Shown piece after piece: positions 36,303 through 45,828 of a stretch of DNA of 64,000 nucleotides (positions are counted from its first letter, which is position 1; each line of letters starts with the position of its first letter). The translations under genes and the position numbers were made by a program. The notes below the pieces were generated by a model. It ran no database searches, was not told where the DNA came from, and saw only the letters and a list, made by a program, of their open reading frames with translations. The DNA comes from Clarireedia homoeocarpa (taxonomy: Eukaryota > Ascomycota > Leotiomycetes > Helotiales > Rutstroemiaceae), in the NCBI GenBank assembly GCA_001465935.1, contig LNKV01000013.1, forward strand, positions 682,001 through 746,000, written 5' to 3'.

Positions 36303-37559
36303 CTAGAATCGATGACTTCGCCTCTGTTGCGTCCTGTACGCCGTATATCCCACATATCCACCAGCGAGAACAGCAACACCAAATAAACACTTAATAAAGA
36401 ACCAAGACCAGCTTCCCTCATTCTCTCTCGATGTCAATCCCTTTCCTTTACCCTTAAGAGTCCTTTGACCAGGCTTGTTGAATGGACTATTGGCATCTTT
36501 ATCCTTGTTCTTATGCGTGTTTGTATCATAGAGATTCTTCGTGTTCACGCTAATGATATCATGATTGTCGCTCAATTCTCCAGTCTCGGCACTGAATCCA
36601 AGATACGCAACGCTGGGGATCGCAGGCGGTTCTGACGTCTCGAAACAAAGCTCCCATTGATCTTCCGCCTTGTATTGTAGTTCGAGCTTGAGACTCTTGT
36701 CTTGGAAATAGGTGAGCTTCGCTTTCGTTGGGACGTTGGCGTTGCGAAGACCGCGGGCTGAACAGCCCATGAATTCATTATCTTTACCGTCGTTGGCTTT
36801 GTCGTACGAGGTTTTCCCGTCGCCAATCATAGCCATTACGTAGGGAAAGACGGTGCCCGGGCGATTGTTCTTGTAAGTGTCGATGAAAATGCCGAAACCT
36901 TCGAATTTGTCGACGCTACCGAAGACGTCACCTTGGAGGGCGCGTTGCTTGGTGAGCCATATAGCCAATCCATCGCCATGAAGGTTCCCTTGTCCGTGGA
37001 TCTTGAATTCAACTTCGATCTGCAGGTTTTTGTGGTGCGATCAGATTGGAGCTGAATTGATTGAGTAGTAGAAGCATGTCCTTACCTCCCAGTTTGTAGC
37101 AGTAAGGGGTACTCTTGAGAAGAGCCACCCTGCAGACGATGGGTGGTCTGATGTTAGTCGGATATATCTGAACCCCCCATATCAGCAATCCTGCATTGCG
37201 TAGAGAGGCTCCAGCTTCAGATCATACCTATCCGCCCTCACAATTGTATCTCCACCAAAATCAAACCAACGACTCTGCATGTCCGAATCCAGATATGGCT
37301 ATAAACCCCTCGTCAGCGAACCCGCCCCTTACAACTGCCGCCGCGCAATGTCTAATGACTAACCTGAACCAAGGTATGGGTTCGAAGCTACACCAAGCAA
37401 GTTAGCCATCTCCTCCAAACCCCCAGTTGATCAGTCCACACAAACCGGAATGCTTCTAATGCCATCCTCACTCAACGTTGTCGTCCTTGTATCCCCAGAC
37501 CCAGCATGCGCGCCACATGCCGCCAGCCATAAAAGCGACAATGAATTGCGGAACCACAT
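36303..37559 (-). CDS. L-type (legume-like) lectin, EMP46/EMP47 or VIP36-like cargo receptor
   Basis: Five exons: 37559-37446, 37387-37364, 37298-37228, 37167-37086 and 37019-36303; 1008 nt, 335 aa. Residues 1-20 are a signal peptide ('SLLWLAACGAHA'). The lectin domain starts 'LRTHTLVQPYLDSDMQ', then 'RWFDFGGDTIVRADRYIRL', then 'GWLFSRVPLTATNWEIEVEF'. The metal/sugar-binding block 'FEGFGIFIDTYKN' lies near residue 140. 'LKLELQYKAEDQWELCFE' and 'LGFSAETGELSDNHDI' close the fold. The C-terminus has one membrane segment ('WFFIKCLFGVAVLAGGYVGYTAY') and a short cytosolic tail rich in Arg. Such proteins carry glycoproteins between ER and Golgi. It is shorter than Emp47 because it lacks the long coiled coil, so VIP36-like is also fitting. 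The second exon is only 24 nt and encodes eight residues (LRTHTLVQ) that begin the lectin fold. The first donor is the weak GTTTGT. Confidence 0.88.
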
Positions 37560-38181
37560 TGTTCCTATTCCTATTTCCTATACCAATCCTACCAGTACTT
37601 TTCTCGCCTGGCCCGCACTTCGCAGCAGCTGCGAAAAAGATAATCAACCAGAAAGAAAAAGAAAAAGTTCTGCTGACACAAAATGCAGAAATAGGAGGAA
37701 AGGAAGAAGAAGTAGTAAGAGTAGAATAGAAACAAACAGGTTGGTTTCTGTCTGTCGTTTTCAAAAACGAATTACTAGAATAGAGTACAAATTGATAGCT
37801 GGCCTTTCCTTTCTGCGATGGGTTCGTTACGGTCCGGGGATTTTTCTAAGAATATCCCTGTAAATCTTGGACTTGGTGCGGTTCGGGGCGGCGTGTGCGG
37901 GTGCAAAAAGGCATGAAAAGGCCGCTTTGGCGCTCTTGCGCTCTTGGAATTTCATTTTAGCCTCTGAGATCTTTACGTGCAGAGTGAGCGAAGCGTGGGA
38001 AGGCTCTTTCGTGCCTTAGTACCGAGGCGCATAACTTCGTCATTGTTTGCTTTGTCGTCGAAAGAAATTGTAGCAAGGATTTGGATATTGAACTTCACAC
38101 TTTGCTCAGGCCGATAACGTTGAAGTTACACTTCCCTACACGCTTCCTCTCTTTTAGAAGCGCATCCCTCAAATCTACAGT
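37560..38181. promoter_or_regulatory. Divergent promoter region of the lectin gene and TIM13
   Basis: About 620 bp between two divergent start codons. The left half is A-rich (AAAGAAAAAG near 37650); the right half near 37880-37990 has GC-rich words (GGTTCGGGGCGGCGTGTG). No specific element is claimed. Confidence 0.45.
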
Positions 38182-38550
38182 ATGGACTCCTTGAACAATG
38201 CTTTTGCCTCTTCGGACCCCAAAGCTGCGGTTATGAATCAAGTCCGTCAAGAAGCTGCTATGACCAATGCTCGTCAATTGATTGAGGTATTTATACTCCT
38301 CTACCTTCTTTAGAAGAGCTTTCTCTTCTTTGACTTTCATACAGGGAATCACCTAACAATTGCACAGAAAGTAAACGAACATTGTTTCGAGAAATGTGTC
38401 CCAAAACCCAGCACCTCTCTCAGCAGCGGCGAAACCACCTGCTTCACCCAATGCATGGAGAAATACATGCAGGCGTGGAACACCGTCAGTAAACAATACA
38501 TTGCGCGGTTGCAGAAGGAGTCGACGCAAGGCCAATCTGGGTTGTTTTAA
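38182..38550 (+). CDS. TIM13: Mitochondrial import inner membrane translocase subunit TIM13
   Basis: Two exons, 38182-38286 and 38368-38550; 288 nt, 95 aa, the usual size for small TIM chaperones. The second exon holds the twin CX3C signature: 'CFEKC' and 'CFTQC', with 16 residues between, plus the helix 'KYMQAWNTVSKQYIARLQ'. In the intermembrane space Tim8-Tim13 hexamers carry membrane proteins toward the TIM22/SAM machinery; the four cysteines form two disulfides through the Mia40 pathway. The N-terminal half 'DPKAAVMNQVRQEAAMTNARQLIE' is the first helix. The 81-bp intron sits exactly before 'KVNEHCF'. The start at 38182 is the only ATG giving this length. Confidence 0.93.
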
Positions 38551-39218
38551 ATGTGTGAGGCAGGGCCAGTGGATGATTGAGTGAGGGGCTGATAGAGGGG
38601 CAAGGTAGAGGCTGGTTGAGAGAGTGGTAGAGTATGAATACAGGATCCGATTGGATCCAAGAGGCGGTATGACCTATTATGAGACGAGAATGGCGATGAG
38701 ATTGTGTGTTGGAAGGTTCATCGTGTATTATATTCTTGTACACTAAGATGTGGCATTTGGGCCGGGAATCAGTTGTGGTGAGGACATACACCATGTTCAG
38801 AGAATCAGAGGTATCACCACTATGAAAAATGTTAAAGTTATGCTCATTGGACGTGCTTAAAGGCCGCATGATCCTCATACTGCATACTGTGCTAGTTTGT
38901 ATATCCGAGATCTGATATACATTTGCTAAACATTTGATTGCTATTCAACCTTGATCTCTACTTTATAAATTGTAGGATGTTCAAATCTTGAAGTGATGAG
39001 TGGCCGAGAATCGAGCTTGACTGACCTCAGTTCAAGTGATTCCTACCGCTCTCCTTCCTGGCTCCGCACTAGGGTGGAGCTTCGATAGTGTCTTAAGATT
39101 TGAGGAATACTTTGCAGTATGACCTTAATTAATGGCGTAGGGCTTAGGAGCATCAATCGAGAGACTTTCTGTCAAGAGATATTGGCGAGGGAGAAAATGA
39201 GATCCTACACAAACTACC
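38551..39218. other. Convergent 3' spacer between TIM13 and the NSRP1-like gene
   Basis: AT-rich, 670 bp, no gene seen. The only long frame (38486-38878, minus) overlaps TIM13 and has no domain. Confidence 0.55.
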
Positions 39219-40421
39219 TCATTCCCCCCTCTTCTTTGCTTCCTCAGCTTCCCTCTTTCTCGCAAGGTATCTTTCCTTGGCGCTCATAATATCTCCTTCT
39301 GTCTTCCTACTCTTTGTGGCGCGTTCTATCTTCTGGCGCTCTTCTTCCTCTTCTTCTAGAGCTCGTTTTGTAGCCTGCTCCAGCTGTGCTTCCATCATTC
39401 GTGATTGACGCTCCCGCATAGCTTGCTTCCCTCCGCCAGACCCAACAAAACTATTTCCCCTTCCACGATCGGAGATAGAGCTTCCACTTCGAGGTGCATT
39501 CGCAGCGGTTGCTGCTTTGGGTTTAGGCACTATGTTCAAACCTCCCTTGAGCAATTGCCTTTTATCAACGACTTGACCCTCGTCATTAACAGCGATAGCA
39601 CCTCCAGTTTTCTCATTAATCTCCCGCGCCAAATCTGCTTCGGTCTTCACCTTGTCGTCCTCAGATATGTCTTCTTGAGGGCCCTGTTTGATCCTCTCTT
39701 CGGCAGCTTTTACCACCTCTGCATGTTTCTGTTCTCCCCTTTCCAGCATATTCTTATAGAAATTGGTCATTCCCTTTCCCTTGTTTTTCCTTTCCTCCTC
39801 TGCCTCCCGCAAACGCTCTTCTTCTTCCAGTCGGCGATTTTCCTCTTGTTGCTTCTTGTATGCCGAGGTCACGAACTTCTCCTTGTCCGCAAACTCCTCC
39901 CCTTCAGCTTCCCTTTCCCTTGCGAGTTTCTTCTCCTCGGCAATAGTAGCATCACGCTTTCGCACTGCGGCAGCAGCGATCAGATTGCTCATATATTTTG
40001 GCTTACGCTCTTTATCTTCAACCGTGGTCTTCTTCTGCGGCTTCAGAGAATCATATACTGCATCATAATCGTAGATATTCGCATCGAGTTCCTCTGCTGT
40101 CTCTGCATGCTTCTTCGATGTAAAGGAAGTTGAGAGGTCACCATACATGCTAATAGGAGCTTTCTTCGAGAGGTCGAGCTTGGGTTTCGACCCAATTGAC
40201 GAGGGAGGCGGCTTGCTTCGTACAGGCGGCTTTGTAGCAATTGATTTAGCTGGCGCATCCCCAAGCTCACCAATTTCCTCTACTCCAACTTCTTCGCGGT
40301 TGGTATCCTCATCTGAGTTGTCGTCCTCGTCGAAGATCGGTTTCCGCTTGGCAGGCTGCGGCTTTGTGGTATTAGGTTTTTTTGTAATGTTGAGACCATA
40401 AGACAGTCCCTTGCCAGACAT
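39219..40421 (-). CDS. NSRP1: Nuclear speckle splicing regulatory protein 1-like (DUF2040)
   Basis: Single exon, 400 aa. It begins 'MSGKGLSYGLNITKKP' and has an acidic stretch 'DEDDNSDEDTNREEVGVEE'. The family signature follows near residue 110-200: 'ELDANIYDYDAVYDSLK', 'RKPKYMSNLIAAAAVRKRD', 'EREAEGEEFADKEKFVTSAY' and 'GMTNFYKNMLERGEQKHAE'. This order is characteristic of NSRP1/CCDC55 proteins. Most of residues 150-270 and the C-terminus (KERYLARKREAEEAKKRGE) should form coiled coils. Animal NSRP1 sits in nuclear speckles and influences splice-site choice; the fungal role is inferred. The start at 40421 is the first ATG; the frame is open 24 codons further but without an ATG. It shares a 324-bp divergent promoter with the NFKBIL1-like gene. 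Confidence 0.85.
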   Translation of the reverse strand: MSGKGLSYGLNITKKPNTTKPQPAKRKPIFDEDDNSDEDTNREEVGVEEIGELGDAPAKSIATKPPVRSKPPPSSIGSKPKLDLSKKAPISMYGDLSTSFTSKKHAETAEELDANIYDYDAVYDSLKPQKKTTVEDKERKPKYMSNLIAAAAVRKRDATIAEEKKLAREREAEGEEFADKEKFVTSAYKKQQEENRRLEEEERLREAEEERKNKGKGMTNFYKNMLERGEQKHAEVVKAAEERIKQGPQEDISEDDKVKTEADLAREINEKTGGAIAVNDEGQVVDKRQLLKGGLNIVPKPKAATAANAPRSGSSISDRGRGNSFVGSGGGKQAMRERQSRMMEAQLEQATKRALEEEEEERQKIERATKSRKTEGDIMSAKERYLARKREAEEAKKRGE

Positions 40422-40745
40422 TTTTATCTGCCAGGTATGGACCAGCTCTTCGATACCTATAGTTGTCGTGGATTGTATTTGTTGTTCTTCCAAGGTTCGT
40501 TGTAAGCAAATTATTATTGTCGCGACCTTGCGACCTCATCATTATCGATAAGAATTTATAGCCGCACCCCCCTTGCGCAATGCATAGAACCTATGAATGA
40601 CGACCAGAACCTATGAATGACGACCAAAACCCTGCAACTCTTTTGAGCACCTCAACTTCTTGATGTGATTCGTGATTCTGTAGAAAAGAGTTTTCTACGC
40701 TGCTCATAGCTGTTTTTGCATCTAAATTATGCGACCGCAACTATA
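40422..40745. promoter_or_regulatory. Short bidirectional promoter with a 20-bp tandem duplication
   Basis: 324 bp separate the start codons of the NSRP1-like (-) and NFKBIL1-like (+) genes. A perfect duplication of the 20-bp unit AGAACCTATGAATGACGACC lies at 40586-40625. The two genes must share this promoter. Confidence 0.65.
40586..40625. repeat. Perfect 2 x 20-bp tandem duplication in a divergent promoter
   Basis: Unit AGAACCTATGAATGACGACC twice without mismatch; a third partial start (AAAACC) follows. Confidence 0.9.
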
Positions 40746-41726
40746 ATGTCTTCGCCGGATCGAGAAGACTACGCCAGTGGTTCTGTGGACGGCGGAGAGG
40801 CAAATTTACAGGCTGATTACAGAAGTTCGCGCAAATCCAAATTTCGATTCAAGTCAAAACGAAAAGTCGATGAGGAGGAAGACGAGCGCTCTTCTAATCG
40901 GCACCGCGAAAGAAGACATCGTCATCGTTCCAAAAGGAGGAAACATCCTACTTCTAGCGCCACGAAAGATGACCCTTCCCTTTACGATGACACGCATCTA
41001 CCGAATACTTCCTCAAGTCAATATCTCGACCCAGATACGGCTTTTAGAGAAAGCCTATTCGATGCCATGGCGGATGATGAGGCTGCGGAATACTGGGAGG
41101 GCGTCTATGGTCAACCAATTCATACATATCCGGATGTGAAGGAGGGTCCAACAGGAGAGTTGGAACGCATGACGGATGAAGAATATACAGCTTATGTTAG
41201 AGGCAAAATGTACGAGAAGACCCATCAGCATCTGATAGAAGAAAAGGCTAGACGAGAGGCAGCTAAGAAAGAGCGAGAGCGGCTTGCGCAGGAAGGTAGG
41301 AAAGAAGAAAGAGAGGCTGAGAGGTTTAGAAGGAAGGTTGAGGAGAGTTTAAGGAGAGGTCAGGAGCGGCGATCACGGAAATCTTGGAGTGAGAAATGGG
41401 AGACTTATATCAAGAAATGGGAAGAACTCGGGAAGAACTCCACAACTGTTGCTATTGCATCAATTCCTTGGCCAGTTGAGAGCGGTAGCCGGAAAGATAT
41501 CAAGCCCGAGGAGATACGACGTTTCTTTCTATATGCGCCCAGCTCCGGGCAACCAACAGAGGCTCAACTTACAAAAGTTTTGAAGCTAGAAAGGGTCCGG
41601 TGGCATCCTGATAAGATCCAACAGAAACTCGGGGGTCAGGATGTCGACGAAGCTGTTATGCAAGCTGTCACTGCAGTATTCCAGATAATTGATCGGATGT
41701 GGTCTGAGTCTAGGGATGGGAAGTAG
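40746..41726 (+). CDS. NFKBIL1: NF-kappa-B inhibitor-like protein 1 (NFKBIL1)-like, fungal
   Basis: Single exon, 326 aa. The N-terminus is Ser/Arg/Lys-rich ('KFRFKSKRKV', 'RHRERRHRHRSKRRKH'), an RS-like nuclear segment. Residues 100-240 are charged and helical, with 'AAEYWEGVYGQPIHTYPD' and a long Arg/Glu coiled coil. The C-terminal block 'WSEKWETYIKKWEELGK', 'IPWPVESGSRKDIKPEEIRRFF' and 'VLKLERVRWHPDKIQQKLGG' is the part shared with animal NFKBIL1, which despite its name affects alternative splicing. The 'RWHPDK' sequence resembles a J-domain but the HPD loop is in a different setting. The ankyrin repeats of the animal protein are absent, as is usual in fungi. The start at 40746 (ATAATGTC) is the first ATG. 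It is divergent from the NSRP1-like gene, another speckle/splicing factor. Confidence 0.8.
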   Translation: MSSPDREDYASGSVDGGEANLQADYRSSRKSKFRFKSKRKVDEEEDERSSNRHRERRHRHRSKRRKHPTSSATKDDPSLYDDTHLPNTSSSQYLDPDTAFRESLFDAMADDEAAEYWEGVYGQPIHTYPDVKEGPTGELERMTDEEYTAYVRGKMYEKTHQHLIEEKARREAAKKERERLAQEGRKEEREAERFRRKVEESLRRGQERRSRKSWSEKWETYIKKWEELGKNSTTVAIASIPWPVESGSRKDIKPEEIRRFFLYAPSSGQPTEAQLTKVLKLERVRWHPDKIQQKLGGQDVDEAVMQAVTAVFQIIDRMWSESRDGK

Positions 41727-42688
41727 ATGAAGAACGGCGCATTTGCATTTTACATTTTATAGGAGCACAGAGTTGGCGTTTTGGAGCGAGCTCGAAGGAT
41801 ATCGAAATACCCCATTGCAATTTTATGAGTTTGACCTCGACCACGATGAGATACGAGGGAGATGAGCATATATACATCTATCTCGCCGCAAAACTGTAGC
41901 AGATGGAAATCAATCGAATGCCGACACATTATCCGTCCATTTGTGCTTTGATGTCCACGATTCATGACATTAAGCTAATTAACCCGACGCGAGGTACACG
42001 ATAGGTAGAGTATGGTTTCGATGATCCCGACTTGCCTCCAATTGAGACATAACATAATTCCTTTGTTCGCTGATCAATGAAATGGCCGGATGGACTTCAC
42101 GTAGACTTTGTTTCTTTTAAACTCGGCCACGGCAAAGAACCCCACCCCGCGTTGTCAATGCTCGACGGTATATCCGAGTACTCGTACTCGTACTCTATCA
42201 ATCATCCATTTTCAAATCGTGGACACTTTGCTGGTGCGATGCGACAGGCGTCGAGTCAATTCCATGTGCGTGATAGCCTCGAGAAGACGTTTCAAGAACA
42301 AATATATCTCTTATCTCTGGTAATTGACACTTGGAGAATATTCCCACAGTACTTTTCTGTAAAGGGTCGAAGAAGGAACGAGAATGGCATTACCGATAGG
42401 ACAGAGAGGATCGATCAAACGCTAAGCCCCGCGTACGGCAAGTTGCAGATGAGGATCTTGTTCTGGTGGTTAAAACCCCCCACCATTTCACCCATATTCT
42501 TAATTCCCGTCTTATATCTGCTCGAGGACATACCTCTACCTCTTTTATTGTATACTTATATGTACTCGAGCCGGCTGTCAGGAAGTCAATACAGCTGGCA
42601 TACAAGCGTATAACAATCTAGGGCTTGTCGAGTCCTACGTATCCGTAGGCTTGAATAGCCATACTCTAACTAGCAACAGTAGCAGCAA

Positions 42689-42719
<31 letters not shown>

Positions 42720-43576
42720 AGCAACCATCTGGCCTAGCCACAAAGTAGCATAGCCTGGTCTCTCTTCAATATTTCCTATTCATTCACATTCTCCCCCGGA
42801 GTAAGGTCCCTCCTCCCTCCTCCCTCCTCCCTCCTCCCTCCTCCCTCCTACCTGCCAACCAGTTCTCAGTAGTGTCTGCACTACTTCGACTCTACCACAC
42901 CACCACACCACCGTACCAACGATACCCGTCCCATACCAGTTCGACCTCTAGCCTCCAGCCTCCAACCTCTCCGCGCTCACCTCACCAATCACTCATGTAC
43001 TCGACAGATCCTACCTGCCTATCAATACATCAATACAGCAATACAACCTCAACATCTTAGTACCTCAAGTATTCCCTCAAGAGTCGATTTATACATTCAA
43101 TTGATACACCTGGCATAATTGGTTTCCAAAGAGATACTCCTTCCGCACACACCTACAATTCCCTTTAATTCACTGCAACCCTCTATTGCTGGGCAATCTA
43201 TGGTCTTTGTCGTAACATCAAAAGCACAAGCTCAAAACTACAGTAACTGCATCTCTCAAAACTCGACAAATCCAACCACCTCAATCAACTCGGAAGTTTC
43301 GCATTTCTTTAGGAAGAAAGCCGGCTGGGGGATAATTTGTCATTGTCAATATCTCAAGTAATCTCCTAGCGATCGATCAATCGGCTGGATAAAGACACAT
43401 TACGACACATACATATCCAAAAACCCTTTCCTAGGACTAGTCATTCCTGTCGAACAATTGGGTGACCGATAACCCCATCATACCCTCCTGCATCCGGCCC
43501 ACCCCCCCAACCCCCGGCCTCTGCTGCTGACTGTCGATCCTCCCACCTCGACAATAGCTATCTGCTATTCCATTCT
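41727..43576. promoter_or_regulatory. Long upstream region and leader of the PKA gene
   Basis: About 1.85 kb. Left part: 3' flank of the NFKBIL1-like gene. From 42600 on the plus strand is C/A/T-rich and looks like a long 5' leader: a CAG/CAA run at 42676-42725, a CCTCCCT heptamer tandem at 42808-42848 and CACCAC stretches. Long leaders are usual for fungal signalling kinases. No gene is supported inside. Confidence 0.45.
42808..42848. repeat. Heptamer tandem (CCTCCCT)n
   Basis: About six head-to-tail copies in the leader of the PKA gene; pure pyrimidine on the plus strand. Confidence 0.85.
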
Positions 43577-45202
43577 ATGCCGACACTCGGTTTTCTGAAG
43601 AAGAAACGGACGAAGGAGTCTCCGGGTCAGCTCCAGAGCGTAACCTCTCCGACTACCAGTCAACCCACCAGCCCAGTAACCCCCACATCCTCACGAGGCT
43701 TCCACAATTCGATAGCTTCTATCTCTACCCAATCTTCTGTACCATACCAACCTCAAGACTCATCACAACGTCCACAGTCTCGTTCCAACGATCAGCCTAC
43801 GAACGTGGGCGAACACGGCCCGATGACGCACGGAATTACTCAACAGCAGCAAACATATGCAACTTCCCCCAATGTTGCTCATGCGCAAAAGCCTGCAGAA
43901 CACCAGAGTCAAAATTTACCAAGCATCAGCAATTTGATTCACCCACAACAACATGATGGCGCGGGCCAGTCATATCCAACCCCACAAGCTTCCTCACAAC
44001 CAGCTACTTCGAACCAAATAGACGCTGCTGCGCGCCAACCTCAGCAACAGCAGATACAGCAACAACCACAGGTTAGACAAACAAAGGGCAAATACTCGTT
44101 AACGGATTTCGAGATCTTACGAACATTGGGAACTGGTAGTTTTGGGCGGGTTCATTTGGTTCAATCGAAACATAATCAACGATTTTATGCTGTGAAGGTG
44201 CTGAAAAAGGCCCAGGTGCACAAAATGAAGCAAGTCGAGCATACTAATGACGAGCGGAAAATGCTTCAAGAAGTCAAGCACCCATTTCTCATCACTCTCT
44301 GGGGTACATTTCAAGATTCGCGGAATCTGTACATGGTCATGGACTTTGTAGAAGGAGGTGAACTCTTCTCATTGTTGAGAAAATCTCAGGTATGACCTAT
44401 CACCTTTCTGCTTGAACCATACTAACGCTATGCCACGCAGAGATTTCCAAATCCAGTTGCTAAGTTTTACGCGGCCGAAGTTACTCTAGCACTCGAATAC
44501 CTCCATGCCCGACACATCATCTATCGGGATCTGAAACCTGAAAACTTGCTTCTTGACAGACATGGACATCTCAAAATTACGGATTTTGGGTTCGCGAAAA
44601 AGGTGCCAGATATCACATGGACATTGTGCGGAACGCCTGATTATCTGGCACCAGAAGTGGTTTCGAGTAAAGGCTATAACAAATCTGTTGATTGGTAAGG
44701 ATATCACTTCAACTAGTATCAATGCAATCGGCTTAAATATTGAACAGGTGGTCGTTGGGGATTTTAATTTTTGAGATGCTGTGCGGCTTCACCCCGTTCT
44801 GGGATGGTGGATCCCCAATGAAGATTTATGAGAATATTCTCAAAGGGCGGGTGAAGTATCCTCCTTACATCCATCCAGATGCTCAGGACCTTCTGCAACG
44901 ATTAATCACAGCCGACCTTACCAAAAGACTGGGCAACTTGCATGGAGGATCTGAGGACGTCAAGAACCATCAATGGTTTGCAGAGGTTACATGGGAAAGA
45001 TTAGCCAAGAAGGATATTGATGCCCCATACGTACCGCCCGTCAAGGCAGGAGTTGGAGATGCAAGTCAATTCGACAAGTATCCTGAAGAAACGGAGCAAT
45101 ATGGCGCAACCGGGCATGATGAGTAAGTTTATTTCATTCCTTTGAATCAGAGCTGAGCTAACAACAAACAACAGATTCGGGCACCTATTCATGGATTTCT
45201 GA
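43577..45202 (+). CDS. pkaC1: cAMP-dependent protein kinase catalytic subunit
   Basis: Four exons, 43577-44389, 44441-44694, 44748-45122 and 45175-45202; 1470 nt, 489 aa. The first 170 residues are Gln/Ser/Pro-rich, as in filamentous-fungal PKA-C. The AGC kinase domain starts near residue 174: 'FEILRTLGTGSFGRVHLV' (glycine loop), 'FYAVKVLKK' (ATP lysine), 'HIIYRDLKPENLLL' (catalytic loop), 'ITDFGFAKKV' (DFG) and 'TWTLCGTPDYLAPE' (activation loop with its threonine). The last residues, 'EFGHLFMDF', give the C-terminal hydrophobic motif FxxF (FMDF) that docks on the kinase small lobe and must end the chain. It is encoded by a separate 28-nt exon. The kinase is released from the regulatory subunit by cAMP and controls growth and morphogenesis. 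The end and length fit the main catalytic subunit rather than the second form (pkaC2), but this is a judgement. Confidence 0.93.
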
Positions 45203-45761
45203 GGCGGACTCTCTTCCACACTCTGATTTTAGGATTCAATAGACCGTCACCACCATTCTCCTTTGTTAGCTCGGCAATTGAACCGTTCTTCTGCACATAT
45301 ATTTCAAACCGTATAGAAATTACGGTCGTATATCTCCCTTTGTTTTTTTGACTGTGTTTCCTATAATTTTTATTCGCATTGGAAAGGTTGCCCAACTTGG
45401 TGGTTACAATTGCTTGAGCTCTCTGAATGATACAGCCGGTGTTAGTGGGGATGAATCGAATTGAAACGAAACGGAATGGAATGGATTCCAGCAGACAACT
45501 TGCGTGTGCGTATGGATGATGGGGAGGATACTGCTATCAACTCATCTTGGAGAAATGGAATGTTGGATAATAATGTGTGGGTGGGTGGATGTGGAATGTG
45601 GAGAAAGGGGCATGGTCTGGAGTTCTGAATGCTAATGCTATATGATGTTATTTTGTCGTCCACTATTGGAAAGTGGGCGGGGAGATATGAGCTATGCTTT
45701 GAGAGGCGGGGGTGAGTGGGATGGGTTTGGTTGTGGTTGTGGTTGTGGATGGGGTTGAGGA

Positions 45762-45828
<67 letters not shown>

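Noticed and set aside
39405..40133. 242-codon plus-strand frame
   Set aside because: It is antisense to the NSRP1-like coiled-coil gene; open only because the opposite strand is rich in Glu/Lys/Arg codons.
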